From Oceanospirillaceae bacterium UBA7410 (GTDB lineage Bacteria; Pseudomonadota; Gammaproteobacteria; Pseudomonadales; Balneatricaceae): a DNA stretch of 64,000 bases. The notes beneath the pieces were generated by a model. That model had not been told where the DNA came from. It did not search any database and was given only the letters and a program-made list of their open reading frames with translations. Within the stretch, counting starts at the first letter, position 1, and each line of letters begins with the position of its first letter. The stretch spans positions 2,613-66,612 of the forward strand of contig DKMQ01000100.1 in NCBI GenBank assembly GCA_002470565.1, written 5' to 3'. Positions 21,466-31,735 of the stretch are shown here, in pieces. Position numbers and translations under genes: made by a program.

Positions 21466-21948
21466 TTAATCCCTGTCCTGAAGCTTATTATCGGCTAGGA
21501 GCTGATTCAGCTGTTGTTGCTCGTCAGGCGTTAACATTGCACTTTGTGGCTGGGCTTTTCGGCCAAAAAACCATAAAGCAAATAAACCAATAAGAATCAT
21601 TCCAATGGGTGTGAGCCAAAGCACCATGGTGGATTTGTTAAATGGAGGATCATACAATATAAAATCACCATAGCGCTGCACCATAAATTCAGTAATCTGC
21701 TGATCTGTATTGCCTGAATTAATCAAAGTTTGTATCTGAGTGCGCAGATCTTTAGCAATAATAGAGTCTGAGTCAGCTAAGTTCTGGTTTTGACACTTTG
21801 GGCAACGCAAAACTGTAGTTAAACCTACAAAACGCTGCGCCATTTCAGGCTCTTCAAACTCATAAGAAGTGATATCTGCTTGTGTAACCAAAGGTATTAC
21901 ACTTGCCATACAAAAAAACACAAAGGTTAAAAAAATTCTAACCATCAT
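21466..21948 (-). CDS. ccmH: CcmH, apocytochrome thiol reductase
   Basis: Membrane-anchored periplasmic oxidoreductase that reduces the CXXCH cysteines of apocytochrome c before heme ligation. The 160-residue protein starts with a signal-like helix (about 5-24), carries the family motif LRCPKCQNQN with Cys49 and Cys52, and has a C-terminal membrane helix (about 108-128). It overlaps ccmG by four bases at its start and precedes ccmI by 3. This is the short CcmH/CcmL form without a fused TPR domain. Confidence 0.93.
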   Translation of the reverse strand: MMVRIFLTFVFFCMASVIPLVTQADITSYEFEEPEMAQRFVGLTTVLRCPKCQNQNLADSDSIIAKDLRTQIQTLINSGNTDQQITEFMVQRYGDFILYDPPFNKSTMVLWLTPIGMILIGLFALWFFGRKAQPQSAMLTPDEQQQLNQLLADNKLQDRD

Positions 21949-22493
21949 TTTACATCCTTCAGCAAGCTAAGATATTGTGTCCGCAACTCTACCCACGTAC
22001 GTTCGTTTAATTCGCCCGTCACCTTATCAATAACTATGCCATCGGCATCAATTAAATAGGTTTCTGGCGCACCAACAACGCCTAAATCAATACCTAGGTC
22101 ACCTTGTGGGTCAAACACTGAAAATACATAGGGGTTGCCTAAGTCAGTTAGCCACTGTTGTGCAGCGGCTCTTTGATCATGGTAATTAACACCGAAGATA
22201 CGTACATTTTCTTGTGCTGCTATGGACAATAAAAATTCATGCTCAGCCCGACATGTAGGACACCAGGTAGCCCACACATTGACTAAAGCAGGCTGTCCGA
22301 GCATATCCTTTCGTGTCACTATGGTAGTAGCTGACATTAGGGTTTCGCTGCTGAATTCAGGCAATGGTTTGCCAATCAAACTAGACTCCATTTTATTGGG
22401 GTCTTGACCAATGCCTTGGTATAGAAACAAACCTAATCCAAAGGCCATTAACATTGGTAAGATCATTAGTAGCCGTTTTGTAGCTGTGCTCAT
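21945..22493 (-). CDS. ccmG: CcmG/DsbE thiol-disulfide oxidoreductase
   Basis: Thioredoxin-fold periplasmic protein that passes reductant from DsbD to the apocytochrome/CcmH pair. Its 182 residues comprise an N-terminal membrane anchor (about 8-26) and the redox motif WCPTC with Cys78 and Cys81 inside VNVWATWCPTCRAEH. The cis-proline region GAPETYLID and the GVVGAPE loop are as in the family. It overlaps ccmF and ccmH by four bases each, so expression is tightly coupled. Confidence 0.94.
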   Translation of the reverse strand: MSTATKRLLMILPMLMAFGLGLFLYQGIGQDPNKMESSLIGKPLPEFSSETLMSATTIVTRKDMLGQPALVNVWATWCPTCRAEHEFLLSIAAQENVRIFGVNYHDQRAAAQQWLTDLGNPYVFSVFDPQGDLGIDLGVVGAPETYLIDADGIVIDKVTGELNERTWVELRTQYLSLLKDVK

Positions 22494-24445
22494 GATAAAG
22501 CTTCCTGTGCGACAGATTTTTTACGCCTATAGCGCTTATCCCATACTGCTAATACCCCACCTAAAGCCATCATAAGAGCGCCAAGCCAAATCAAACGTAT
22601 CATTGGCTTGATATGCAAGCGCATTGCCCAAGCTCCATTTGCCAGTGGCTCACCCATAGCGACATAAACATCACGATTTAAAGCTGGGTCAATAGCCGCT
22701 TCAGTCATGGTTTGACCACGAGCAGTATAAGTACGTTTTTGAGGTAGTAAATACGCCGAAAAATCGCCATTTTTAACAAGCTTAACCTTGCCCTCAATCG
22801 CAGTAAAGTTAGGCCCCGTGACATTTTCAACACCCATGAAAGTAAACTCATACTGGCCAAGAGTCGCTTTGTCTCCAACATCCATTCGCAAGTCTTTTTG
22901 TAAAGAATAATGACTCACAACAGCAATGCCTAACGCCGTGATACCAATACCTACGTGCGCTAGTAACATACCGTAGTAACCAGGATTCAACTGCTTTAAG
23001 CCTGTAAAAAATGTTTGATGGCGTAACCGTCTTTTCAAATCTACCCATGAAGCCAATAACAGCCACACCAAAAGTGCCGCAGCTAGTGCTGTTGAGGGAT
23101 TAAATTCGCCTTTATATACGAACGGAAATAACACCCCTAGGATGATGGCTATAAGTGCTGGGGAACGCAACACTTGCCAAAGTTCACTTGGATTAATTCG
23201 CTTCCACTTTGAGCCTAAACCTAACCCCATAGAAATGATCAATAACACCATCAACGGCACAAATGCAGCGTTAAAGTACGGTGGGCCTACAGATATTTTT
23301 CCACCACCTAAAGCATCCAATAACAATGGGTACAAAGTGCCTAACAATACAGTTAAAGCAGCAACAATCAGCAAAATATTATTAGATAACAAGAAAGTTT
23401 CTCGAGACCAAAAACGATATCCAACCCGACTTTCTACGGTGGTTGCTCGTAGTGCAAACAACAACAAAGAGCCACCTACAGTGATGGCCAATAACACTAA
23501 CACATAGTAGCCACGATCTGGATCTGAAGCAAAAGCATGCACAGACGTTAATACACCTGATCGCACTAAAAAGGTGCCCAACAAACTTAAACTAAACGCC
23601 AAAATAGCTAATAATATAGTCCAGTTTTTGAACAAGCCTCTTTTTTCTGACACTGCCAAAGAGTGCAATAACGCCGTACCTACTAACCAAGGCATAAAAG
23701 AAGCATTTTCAACAGGATCCCAAAACCACCAGCCACCCCAGCCAAGTTCGTAGTATGCCCACCAACTACCCAAAGCAATACCTGCCGTTAAGAAAGCCCA
23801 AGCAACGCTAGTCCATGGACGTGACCATCTCACCCAAGCAGCATCATAACGACCGTCTAACAAAGCTGCGATAGCAAAGGAGAAAGCGACAGAAAATCCA
23901 ACATAACCCATATACAACATAGGAGGATGAACAATAAGGCCAAAATCTTGTAACAAAGGATTAAGATCTGCTCCTTGCAGCGCTGCATCTGGTAACAAAC
24001 GCGTAAAAGGATTACTTGTAAATAATGTGAAGGAAATAAAGCCAACACCAATCATGCCCATGACAGACAAAACTCTTGCCTGCATAGTTAACGGCAAACT
24101 TTTACTTAACAGACTTACAGCCATCGTCCACAAACCCAAGATCAACACCCAAAGTAGTAATGAGCCTTCATGCCCACCCCACACTGCGCTTATCTTATAC
24201 TGCATAGGTAAAGCTGTATTGGAGTTTTGTGCTACATAGCTCACACTAAAGTCGTCTTGAGCGAATGCCACCATCAGCATGGCAAAGGAAATCAGAAGCA
24301 TCACCCCTAAACCCACGGCCAAAGGCTTCGCACTAAGCATCAAACGTGTTTGGCCAGTATATGAGCCTAACATTGGCAAAAAACCTAAACTCAAGGCTAA
24401 AAATAGTGATGATATTAACGCCACATGTCCTATTTCTGGAATCAT
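22490..24445 (-). CDS. ccmF: CcmF, heme lyase subunit
   Basis: Large inner-membrane protein that takes heme from holo-CcmE and attaches it to apocytochrome c. At 651 residues with about 14-15 membrane helices it is of normal size. The tryptophan-rich WWD motif [17 protein letters not shown] lies near 235-251 and is flanked by conserved histidines expected to bind heme. A periplasmic domain sits near the C terminus (about 510-610). The start overlaps ccmE by four bases. Confidence 0.96.
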   Translation of the reverse strand: MIPEIGHVALISSLFLALSLGFLPMLGSYTGQTRLMLSAKPLAVGLGVMLLISFAMLMVAFAQDDFSVSYVAQNSNTALPMQYKISAVWGGHEGSLLLWVLILGLWTMAVSLLSKSLPLTMQARVLSVMGMIGVGFISFTLFTSNPFTRLLPDAALQGADLNPLLQDFGLIVHPPMLYMGYVGFSVAFSFAIAALLDGRYDAAWVRWSRPWTSVAWAFLTAGIALGSWWAYYELGWGGWWFWDPVENASFMPWLVGTALLHSLAVSEKRGLFKNWTILLAILAFSLSLLGTFLVRSGVLTSVHAFASDPDRGYYVLVLLAITVGGSLLLFALRATTVESRVGYRFWSRETFLLSNNILLIVAALTVLLGTLYPLLLDALGGGKISVGPPYFNAAFVPLMVLLIISMGLGLGSKWKRINPSELWQVLRSPALIAIILGVLFPFVYKGEFNPSTALAAALLVWLLLASWVDLKRRLRHQTFFTGLKQLNPGYYGMLLAHVGIGITALGIAVVSHYSLQKDLRMDVGDKATLGQYEFTFMGVENVTGPNFTAIEGKVKLVKNGDFSAYLLPQKRTYTARGQTMTEAAIDPALNRDVYVAMGEPLANGAWAMRLHIKPMIRLIWLGALMMALGGVLAVWDKRYRRKKSVAQEALS

Positions 24446-24945
24446 TTTGAAGCCTCTTGTAACGTGGAATCAGTGGTTGTTTGAAGATTAGTATTTGTAG
24501 CATTTAAACTTGCAGCTTGTGCTTCGTTCAATGCTTGAAGCACCTCTGGAGGCATGTAGTTTTCATCATGCTTAGCAAGCACTTCATCTGCTAAAAACAC
24601 ACCCTCATCATTCATTTTTCCTTGCGCCACAATACCTTGGCCTTCACGAAATAGGTCGGGCAATATGCCCGTATAATCTACTTTCACATCTTCTACAAAG
24701 TCGGTAATAACAAAGCGTACTTTTAGGCTGTCAGTGGCACGCTCTAAACTGCCCTCACGAACCATACCCCCTGCCCTAATACGCTGATCTGCAGGCGCCT
24801 TTCCTTGAGCCATATCTGTGGGAGAGAAAAATAGATTTATATTTTGTGACAACGAGTACAAAACCAAACCTACAATAATGCTAGTGCCTGCAAGTAAACC
24901 TAGGATAAGCAGTAGCTTTTTGCGTCTTTTAGGGTGCATCAACAT
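24442..24945 (-). CDS. ccmE: CcmE, periplasmic heme chaperone
   Basis: CcmE binds heme covalently and carries it to CcmF. The 167-residue protein has a basic cytoplasmic start, one membrane helix (about 10-31) and an OB-fold domain. In [13 protein letters not shown], His126 is the heme-attaching histidine and Tyr130 the conserved axial ligand. The ATG at 24945, with AAAGG nine bases upstream, is preferred over the ATG two codons later. The gene overlaps ccmF and lies 13 bases after ccmD. Confidence 0.94.
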   Translation of the reverse strand: MLMHPKRRKKLLLILGLLAGTSIIVGLVLYSLSQNINLFFSPTDMAQGKAPADQRIRAGGMVREGSLERATDSLKVRFVITDFVEDVKVDYTGILPDLFREGQGIVAQGKMNDEGVFLADEVLAKHDENYMPPEVLQALNEAQAASLNATNTNLQTTTDSTLQEASK

Positions 24946-24958
24946 AGGTGTTTGCCTT

Positions 24959-25132
24959 TTAGTTCCTGTTACGTCGTATAAAGGCTTTAGCCTGTTTTAG
25001 TGCGTTCAGTCTTTCACTTCGAGAATGCAATACATTGACTGCCAAAAGCACCATGAAAAGTCCATAACAGGACCAGACATAAGGCCCATGTCCTGCCATA
25101 CGCCATAACTCACCTACAGATTCAAAATACAT
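24959..25132 (-). CDS. ccmD: CcmD, small heme-export adaptor
   Basis: A 57-residue gene between ccmC and ccmE that a 60-residue cutoff misses. Its ATG shares one base with the ccmC stop (TAATG). The product begins [20 protein letters not shown], has one membrane helix (about 18-36) and ends in a basic tail rich in lysine and arginine. The F-x-M-G-x-H-G-x-Y-V-W-like start, single helix and charged tail are those of CcmD, which joins CcmC and the CcmAB ABC transporter to release holo-CcmE. Size, position and motif agree. Confidence 0.9.
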   Translation of the reverse strand: MYFESVGELWRMAGHGPYVWSCYGLFMVLLAVNVLHSRSERLNALKQAKAFIRRNRN

Positions 25133-25899
25133 TACTTTGCTCCATAAATATCTTTATGCTGCAAAAGCCAACTTGCGCCATTTTGTGTTTGCAATATTTG
25201 CGATCTGGTACGGATCAACACCACCAAACCGAACAAAAAATAGCTTCCTAACACCGTCAAAAGTAAGGGTAAGTACATTTCTGCAGGCATACTTGGCTTT
25301 TCGGTGAGACTAAAGCTAGAGCTTTGGTGCAAGGTGTTCCACCATTCTACAGAGTATTTGATGATAGGAATATTGATAGTACCAACAATAGCTAATATAG
25401 CTGTGGCTTTACCTGCAATTTGGCGCTCACTTATGGCTTGATTTAACGCCATTACCCCAGCGTAGAGAAACAATAATACTAAAGTAGACGTCAGTCTTGC
25501 ATCCCAAACCCAGTATGCACCCCACGTTGGTTTACCCCAAATAGCACCTGTAACTAGGGCAATAAGAGTAAATGTTGCACCAATAGCGATACAGCTTCTG
25601 GCTACCATAAAAGCAATTTTCATTTTCCATATAAGGCCAATAGCCCCTGCTATAGCCATGCTTAAAAAAATAGACTGGGATAAAATAGCAGATGGCACAT
25701 GGACGTACATGATACGAAAGCTGTTACCTTGTTGATAATCTGCTGGAGCAAAAGCTAAGCCCCAAACCATGCCACAGGTTAATAATGCAACCGCAGCCAA
25801 TGCAAACCACGGTTGTAGCAGGCCACCAAAATTATAAAACCACTTAGGCGAACCCATTTGATGAAACCAACGGGGCATATGCCAACTAAATTGGGCCAT
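25132..25899 (-). CDS. ccmC: CcmC, heme handling protein
   Basis: Inner-membrane protein of 255 residues with six predicted helices that presents heme to CcmE. The tryptophan-rich periplasmic motif WGAYWVWDARLTSTL lies near 127-141 and is flanked by conserved histidines. It follows ccmB by 27 bases and overlaps ccmD by one. Length and helix pattern match family members, and the N terminus (MAQFSWHMPRWFH) is of the usual soluble, aromatic type. Confidence 0.95.
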   Translation of the reverse strand: MAQFSWHMPRWFHQMGSPKWFYNFGGLLQPWFALAAVALLTCGMVWGLAFAPADYQQGNSFRIMYVHVPSAILSQSIFLSMAIAGAIGLIWKMKIAFMVARSCIAIGATFTLIALVTGAIWGKPTWGAYWVWDARLTSTLVLLFLYAGVMALNQAISERQIAGKATAILAIVGTINIPIIKYSVEWWNTLHQSSSFSLTEKPSMPAEMYLPLLLTVLGSYFLFGLVVLIRTRSQILQTQNGASWLLQHKDIYGAK

Positions 25900-25926
25900 A
25901 AATATTATCTCTTTTTAATATATATT

Positions 25927-26586
25927 CTATAACTTAAGCGCTGAACCAGCAGCCCAAGGTGTGATCATCAACGCAAATACAAACATGGCCGCTAGCAAGG
26001 CCATATAACCATCAACTGGCATACCTTGTGCTGCAGCAGCTACGCTTGAAGCACCAAAAATAATCACAGGCACATACAAAGGCAATATTAACAAAGTTAG
26101 CAGCATGCCGCCGCCTCTTACTCCAGTGACTAGTGCCGCACCAATAGCACCCAATAGACTAAGGGTTGGTGTACCAAGAAGCAGGCTTAGCATTAGCGTG
26201 GGCACAGCCTCACTTGGTAAAAATAACATCATAGCAATCAACGGTGATATTAATATTAGAGGTAATCCACTGACCAGCCAATGCACAAAAACTTTTGCAA
26301 GCACCAAAGTCCAACTAGGATATGGGGCCAATAACAGCTGTTCTAAGCTACCATCGTCGTGATCTAGCTTAAATAACAGCTCTAAAGATAAAAGCGTAGC
26401 TAACATTGCAGCCACCCAAATAACACCGGCGGCTGTTTGGGATAGTAGCGATGCTTCAGGACTAACACCTAAAGGAAATAACGCCACCACCAACACAAAA
26501 AACACCAGCGGATTAATCATTTCTGCTGGCTGTCTTGCAACCAGCAATAAGTCACGACGGATGATCGCCGATATAAACCTAATCAT
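25927..26586 (-). CDS. ccmB: CcmB, ABC transporter permease
   Basis: Six-helix membrane subunit of 219 residues that pairs with CcmA; the CcmAB ATPase is needed to release holo-CcmE from CcmC. The N-terminal FISAIIRRDLLLVARQPAE segment and the hydrophobic blocks at about 22-42, 50-70, 95-120, 128-150, 157-180 and 190-212 agree with the family. Its start overlaps ccmA by four bases (ATGA). Confidence 0.94.
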   Translation of the reverse strand: MIRFISAIIRRDLLLVARQPAEMINPLVFFVLVVALFPLGVSPEASLLSQTAAGVIWVAAMLATLLSLELLFKLDHDDGSLEQLLLAPYPSWTLVLAKVFVHWLVSGLPLILISPLIAMMLFLPSEAVPTLMLSLLLGTPTLSLLGAIGAALVTGVRGGGMLLTLLILPLYVPVIIFGASSVAAAAQGMPVDGYMALLAAMFVFALMITPWAAGSALKL

Positions 26587-27236
26587 ACTATATCGCCATG
26601 TTCATTTGTGGAACATTGAAGTGCCCAGTGGCTCAAATCTAACACTTTAACTTGCGCCAAGGTGATGTCTTGATGACTGGTCATCAGCACCGCTCCCCCT
26701 GCAAGGGTATGCTTGTTTAACCACGCCTGTTCATCCGCAATGCCTTGCTGGTCAATAGAAGTGAATGGCTCATCTAGCAACCATATATCAGCTTTACATA
26801 GGTGTAGTCGAGCTAAAGCGACTCTGCGCTTTTGACCAGCAGACAGTTGCGCAACCACACTTTCTTCGTAACCTCTTAGCCCCACTCGCTCTAGCGCTAT
26901 ATAACGCTGCTGTTGAGTTGAGCTGCCATTTAGCCCCGCAAGCCAAGTTAAATTTTCATCGGCTGTAAGCTGCTCTTTAAGCCCTAACTTGTGGCCTATA
27001 TAGATCACTCTAGCATTGTTGTTTAGTAATGAAATCTCACCTTCATCTACCGGGTGAAGCCCTGCCAGCTGACGCAAGAAAGTCGTTTTTCCAGCACCAT
27101 TTCGACCTTTTACGTGCCACAAATCACCAGCTTCAATAGTAATATTAAGGCTTTGATACAACACTCGTGAGTCTCTCTCACAAGCTAAATCGCTGATGCT
27201 CAATAAAGGTGAATTTACAGGAGGTAAAGAAGACAC
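26583..27236 (-). CDS. ccmA: CcmA, ABC transporter ATPase
   Basis: ATP-binding subunit of the CcmABCD heme-handling complex, 217 residues. Walker A GRNGAGKTTF is at about 44-53, the signature LSAGQKRRVALARL near 130-143 and Walker B IWLLDEPFTSID near 150-161. The start is a GTG at 27236; no in-frame ATG lies before the ATPase core. As first gene of ccmABCDEFGHI, its promoter should be in the 120-base gap upstream, where I see no clear consensus. Confidence 0.94.
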   Translation of the reverse strand: MSSLPPVNSPLLSISDLACERDSRVLYQSLNITIEAGDLWHVKGRNGAGKTTFLRQLAGLHPVDEGEISLLNNNARVIYIGHKLGLKEQLTADENLTWLAGLNGSSTQQQRYIALERVGLRGYEESVVAQLSAGQKRRVALARLHLCKADIWLLDEPFTSIDQQGIADEQAWLNKHTLAGGAVLMTSHQDITLAQVKVLDLSHWALQCSTNEHGDIV

Positions 27237-27356
27237 GAACAGTTAACTCTTTTATATTAGAGCCTGCCATTGTAACGGTTTCAAAAGAGGATGCGAAGAC
27301 AGATCAGCATTGAATTACAAATTTTTACCTACGACATAGGTGGTATGCAGTAGGTT

Positions 27357-27983
27357 TTAGAAGAGGCTAGCTGATGATTTTAAACGTACATACATAATAG
27401 CTGTTGTAATAGCATCGCCCAAAGCTGTGTGGCGACCTAGTATAGGCACGTCTAGTGTTTTGGCTATAGCTTCAAAAGACAAATTGATTTGATATTCAGC
27501 GCCGCCAGATAGGCGCGCCTTATTACGGTACAAATCCATCACATCCACACAAGCATTTGGCACCCCAAATTCGTATAACGGCCTTAAGTGCTTATCCAAC
27601 ACGGCTAAATCATATGCAATGTTGTATCCAACAATGGGACGATTACCTATGAATTGAAGCATTTTTTTCAATGCCTCCTCTACAGGTAAGCCTTCATTTA
27701 GGTCCATACGTCGCAGTTTATGGATTTTCACTGAAGCCTTGGGTAACTCTTTAGGCGGGGCCAAAGTAACCGATAGCTTATTACTACTCATTACACGGTT
27801 ACCCTTAATCACCACTGCTGCTATGGATAATATTTGCGCTTTAGAAACATCTAAGCTTGTAGTCTCTATATCCAAAGAGACTAGCTCTTCTCCTTGATAG
27901 TGATGAAAAAGGTACATCCATGAGCTTTTAAGCTGACGTACCCTCCAGACATCTTTGATGCGACGCAATCTACGTTTTATCAT
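27357..27983 (-). CDS. DnaQ-like 3'-5' exonuclease (DEDDh)
   Basis: A 208-residue exonuclease of the DnaQ/PolC-epsilon superfamily. The first motif SLDIETTSL provides Asp38 and Glu40, the second the Asp in VGYNIAYDLAVLD, and the last the His and Asp of LGRHTALGDAI, so all DEDDh residues are present. It shares one base with the preceding CBS/DUF294 gene. Such an exonuclease is commonly encoded beside DUF294 and the acetate-type symporter, where its role is unknown. It is not the replicative epsilon subunit, which is longer and lies elsewhere. Confidence 0.85.
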   Translation of the reverse strand: MIKRRLRRIKDVWRVRQLKSSWMYLFHHYQGEELVSLDIETTSLDVSKAQILSIAAVVIKGNRVMSSNKLSVTLAPPKELPKASVKIHKLRRMDLNEGLPVEEALKKMLQFIGNRPIVGYNIAYDLAVLDKHLRPLYEFGVPNACVDVMDLYRNKARLSGGAEYQINLSFEAIAKTLDVPILGRHTALGDAITTAIMYVRLKSSASLF

Positions 27984-29821
27984 TATAACCCCATGCCTAA
28001 ACGGTACCTTAATGATAAGTGTTTCTTAAAGTCTTTTACCACCTGAAAAGACTGGCGCAGTAGATCCTTATCTAAACGATCCAAATCACTCAAATTGATA
28101 TCGTTATTGATCTCCTTTGGGCTGCAGCCTCTTTCTTGCTGTTTAAGCTGGTGCGCCAAACGAAACCACTGTAACAGTGAAAAAGATTCCTTTAGCTCAC
28201 TACCTAAGCGTTGCGGCAAAACACCCAGCTTAACCAATGCTTCAATACGTTTGTAAGTGTTGGTTTCTGCTATTTGATATTGCATAGCAAGCACTCGTAC
28301 GCCATGCACAATGGGAAAAACACCCCCTTTTTTGACATCGACACCAGAAGCTCTGTTTCTAATACCTCCCAAAAAATTGAGCGGAGTTTCAAACACTAAA
28401 GCAACCTCTGCAAACAATGATAAAAACCGCTCTTGCTGCTTTAGTTCTTTCAACAACCAATTGCGACTGGTCTTAAATAAGGCTTTATTACCAGCAACAG
28501 GATGTGCATCTATAGAGATTGCTAGATTTAACAAACTATCGCTATCTGCTTTAGCTACCCAGTCTCGCATGCGCTGAGTCCACTCACTGATTGGCTGCAC
28601 CCAAAATGGATTACTAACCATCACCCCTCCTGGACACTTAGGGTAACCTAGATCAACAAGCGCTTGGGTATATGCTTCTAAGGTTTGCTGACACTCTGGC
28701 CAATCAAGACCATCTCGCATAATAAGTCCGTTGTCTTGGTCAATTCTGATCACTTGCTCACCACGCCCTTCGCTGCCCATAACCACCAAACATACATGAG
28801 GCAAAAGGCTTTCTGGAACCACAAGATTGAACAGCTTTGACATCAACCTATTATTAAGTGCGGCTAATAGATCCATGGCAAAGCGGATCTTCACTCCTTG
28901 AGAGTATAAAGACCGAATTAGATTACCCATGTCCCCCGCTGCAGCCTTTAGCTGTTCAATGCTGGTGGCACGTTCAATACGCAATCCAACCACATGAGAA
29001 TGGCTGGAAAAATAGCTTAAGGTATCTGCTAAATCAATAATCCCATATAGTTTAGAATCTTTCATTACAACTACACGATCAATTTGGTTCGCTGTCATCA
29101 GCACAAGAGCGTTAAACAGGTAATCACCAGACTCCACAGTAATAAGCCTGTAGTTTGCAATAGATTGGGCGTCAGCAGTCAAAGGCAGTTTGTCTAATAC
29201 AATTGCATTTAACAAATCCGTGCGAGTCACCATGCCATAACGACTACCACGCTGCACCAGCACACAATCAACCTGTTGCTCACTCATATAAGCAGTGGCG
29301 CCTTCTAGGTCAGTACCACTAGGCAATAATGCAGCTTCTCTCATGCATGAACTATCTATACGAGCGAGCATAAACTCGGTCATATTTAGTGAATCATCTC
29401 TTTGCGCCAATAACTGCTTTTGTAATGATAAGTCTTTGTTAAAAAAGTCACCAAAAGTGGAATTACGGTAGATTAAGTCCAGTAAAACCTTCGTAGGAAG
29501 TAAGTAACAGATGGTTTCTTCATCAGCTACAAAATCATGAATGGCATTGCCACGAAGTGCCGACCAAGCTCCAAAATAATCATCATTAGTGTAATGAACA
29601 AAGGTATGCCCATGATTAACATCTGAGCTTTGAACATCTAACTCACTCACGCAACCTTTAAGAATGATATACATCCCCTCTGGAGCATTACCGGTTTTAA
29701 TAATGACCTCACTAGTTTGATAATAAACAATATCAAGATTATCTTGTAGCAAAGTGCGCTCATCTTCATCTAATAAATTAAACGGCAAAACATCAGCATT
29801 AAACCCACTACTAGAATTCAT
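27983..29821 (-). CDS. cNMP-binding/CBS/DUF294 nucleotidyltransferase-like protein
   Basis: A 612-residue multidomain signalling protein. An N-terminal cyclic-nucleotide-binding-like domain (about 15-130) is followed by two CBS domains (about 160-275) and the DUF294 putative nucleotidyltransferase domain (about 300-450). There MGSEGRGEQ (about 347-355) and RIDQDNGLI resemble the GS and DxD motifs of GlnD-type enzymes. The DUF294 C-terminal domain completes it. It lies between the symporter and the exonuclease. Substrate is unknown; a sensor or modifier tied to acetate or energy state is my inference from context. Confidence 0.82.
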   Translation of the reverse strand: MNSSSGFNADVLPFNLLDEDERTLLQDNLDIVYYQTSEVIIKTGNAPEGMYIILKGCVSELDVQSSDVNHGHTFVHYTNDDYFGAWSALRGNAIHDFVADEETICYLLPTKVLLDLIYRNSTFGDFFNKDLSLQKQLLAQRDDSLNMTEFMLARIDSSCMREAALLPSGTDLEGATAYMSEQQVDCVLVQRGSRYGMVTRTDLLNAIVLDKLPLTADAQSIANYRLITVESGDYLFNALVLMTANQIDRVVVMKDSKLYGIIDLADTLSYFSSHSHVVGLRIERATSIEQLKAAAGDMGNLIRSLYSQGVKIRFAMDLLAALNNRLMSKLFNLVVPESLLPHVCLVVMGSEGRGEQVIRIDQDNGLIMRDGLDWPECQQTLEAYTQALVDLGYPKCPGGVMVSNPFWVQPISEWTQRMRDWVAKADSDSLLNLAISIDAHPVAGNKALFKTSRNWLLKELKQQERFLSLFAEVALVFETPLNFLGGIRNRASGVDVKKGGVFPIVHGVRVLAMQYQIAETNTYKRIEALVKLGVLPQRLGSELKESFSLLQWFRLAHQLKQQERGCSPKEINNDINLSDLDRLDKDLLRQSFQVVKDFKKHLSLRYRLGMGL

Positions 29822-29859
29822 ATTTCATCGCTTATCAGATATAAAAAAGACTTTATTGG

Positions 29860-31683
29860 TCAATAGTATGCAGAACCTGTGTTTCGAGGCACACGGATAT
29901 TTTGCACGATATTTTGTATGTGTTTGGGTGGTTCAGGTGTTAAGTGCGACACCAAATAGGCCACAATAAAGTTTAGCACCATGCCCAAAGCACCAAATCC
30001 TTCAGGAGAAACCCCCAGCAACCAATCTTCTTGCTCGCCGCCCATAAATTTAAAGTAGGCGATGTAACATATGGTAGTGATCAAACCCACCAGCATGCCA
30101 CTTATAGCTCCATACTTATTCATCCGTTGGTAAAAAATACCCATGATAATAGCGGGAAAGAATGACGCACACGCTAATCCAAAGGCCAAAGCCACCACAG
30201 CAGCCACATAGTCTGGTGGGTTCATGCCCAAATAACCAGCGATGAGAATTGCAACCATGGCCGCCACACGCGCCACTAGTAGCTCTTGTTTATCCGTTAT
30301 TTGAGGTCTAATAGTCTTTTTAATTAAATCGTGAGAAACAGAAGTCGCAATCACCAAAAGCAACCCAGCTGCAGTTGATAATGCTGCAGCCATAGCTCCT
30401 GCTGCAATCAAAGCAATGACCCAATCAGGCAATTCAGCAATTTCTGGGTTAGCGAGCACCATTATGTCTGGATCTACGTATATTTCATTCGCAAAGGGCT
30501 GCACTTGCGGGTCAAACTCACCACTACTTGGATTGACAACATGGCGCTGATTAAAATAAAAATTTCTAGCAACCTTATCTTCGGCAGCTCCCCAATAAAT
30601 AGGTTTATGCTGACGGCCTGTAAAGGCGTCACCTGCGGCATACTGTGTACGACCATCAGCATTGTGATCATACCAAGCAATCAAGCCAGCATTTTCCCAC
30701 TTTTTAAACCATTGAGGCATTTCTTCGTACGGAGTGCCTGTGTTGTCTGCACCATTTACAGTTTCTATGAGGTTGATGCGCCCAAACGCTGCCACCGCTG
30801 GTATTGTTGAATAAAGTAATGATATGAATACCAGAGCCCATGCAGCTGATATGCGTGCATCCCGTACTCTGGGTACAGTGAAAAAACGCACAATAACATG
30901 AGGTAAGCCAGCAGTACCGAACATCAAAGAGGCGGTAATGAAAAACATGTCCATCTTGCTCTTACTGCCTTCGGTAAAGCTTGCAAAACCAAGCTCTGTC
31001 ACTAAAGCATCCAAATGGTCTAATACAGGCTGGCCATTACTTAGGGTCGCCCCTAAACCCGTTTGAGGTAACAAATGACCTGTCATTGAAAAAGTCAAAA
31101 ATAATGCAGGCACTGTAAAAGCAAAAATCATTACGCAGTATTGGGCCACCTGCGTATAGGTGATCCCTTTCATGCCCCCTAACACAGCATAAACAAAGAC
31201 CACAGCCATACCGATCATTACCCCAGTATCTATTTCAACTTGTAAAAAGCGAGAAAATACAATGCCAGTACCTCGCATTTGTCCAGATATATACGTGAAT
31301 GAAATAAACAATACGCAAACAACAGCCACAACTCTAGCCACACTTGAATAGTAACGATCTCCTACGAAGTCAGGTACTGTAAATTTACCAAATTTACGCA
31401 GGTATGGTGCCAAAAGTAACGCCAAAAGTACGTAACCACCAGTCCAGCCCATAATAAATCCACTGGCATCGTAACCTGCAAAAGAGACAATACCCGCCAA
31501 GGATATAAATGAAGCTGCAGACATCCAGTCAGCTGCAGTTGCCATGCCATTAGCCAGTGGAGTTACACCGCCACCTGCCACATAAAACTCTTGCGTGCTT
31601 GACGCCCTGCTCCAAAAAGCGATGGCAATGTAGATACAAAAAGACCCTACCACAAACATGTAAGTGAGCTGTTCTAGGCTCAT
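29860..31683 (-). CDS. Sodium:solute symporter large subunit (acetate type)
   Basis: SSS-family transporter, 607 residues with about 13 helices, of the VC_2705 subfamily related to ActP acetate permease. The N-terminal FYVAGGGVTPLANGMATAAD and the GITYTQVAQYCVMIFAF stretch are typical. A periplasmic or cytoplasmic insertion rich in polar residues (about 325-425) makes it longer than E. coli ActP; this insertion is a feature of the subfamily. The DUF4212 gene just upstream is its usual small subunit. Nearby acs and the acetate-type two-component system support acetate or short-chain acid uptake, but the substrate is inferred. Confidence 0.85.
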   Translation of the reverse strand: MSLEQLTYMFVVGSFCIYIAIAFWSRASSTQEFYVAGGGVTPLANGMATAADWMSAASFISLAGIVSFAGYDASGFIMGWTGGYVLLALLLAPYLRKFGKFTVPDFVGDRYYSSVARVVAVVCVLFISFTYISGQMRGTGIVFSRFLQVEIDTGVMIGMAVVFVYAVLGGMKGITYTQVAQYCVMIFAFTVPALFLTFSMTGHLLPQTGLGATLSNGQPVLDHLDALVTELGFASFTEGSKSKMDMFFITASLMFGTAGLPHVIVRFFTVPRVRDARISAAWALVFISLLYSTIPAVAAFGRINLIETVNGADNTGTPYEEMPQWFKKWENAGLIAWYDHNADGRTQYAAGDAFTGRQHKPIYWGAAEDKVARNFYFNQRHVVNPSSGEFDPQVQPFANEIYVDPDIMVLANPEIAELPDWVIALIAAGAMAAALSTAAGLLLVIATSVSHDLIKKTIRPQITDKQELLVARVAAMVAILIAGYLGMNPPDYVAAVVALAFGLACASFFPAIIMGIFYQRMNKYGAISGMLVGLITTICYIAYFKFMGGEQEDWLLGVSPEGFGALGMVLNFIVAYLVSHLTPEPPKHIQNIVQNIRVPRNTGSAYY

Positions 31684-31735
31684 GTTGAATTCCTATTGTT
31701 AGTAACGAGAGATTAATTAGTAGTTTTGTTCGCAG

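Noticed and set aside
23142-23507. 121-codon plus-strand frame
   Set aside because: Antisense to ccmF membrane segments, with an asparagine/threonine-rich composition typical of shadow frames.
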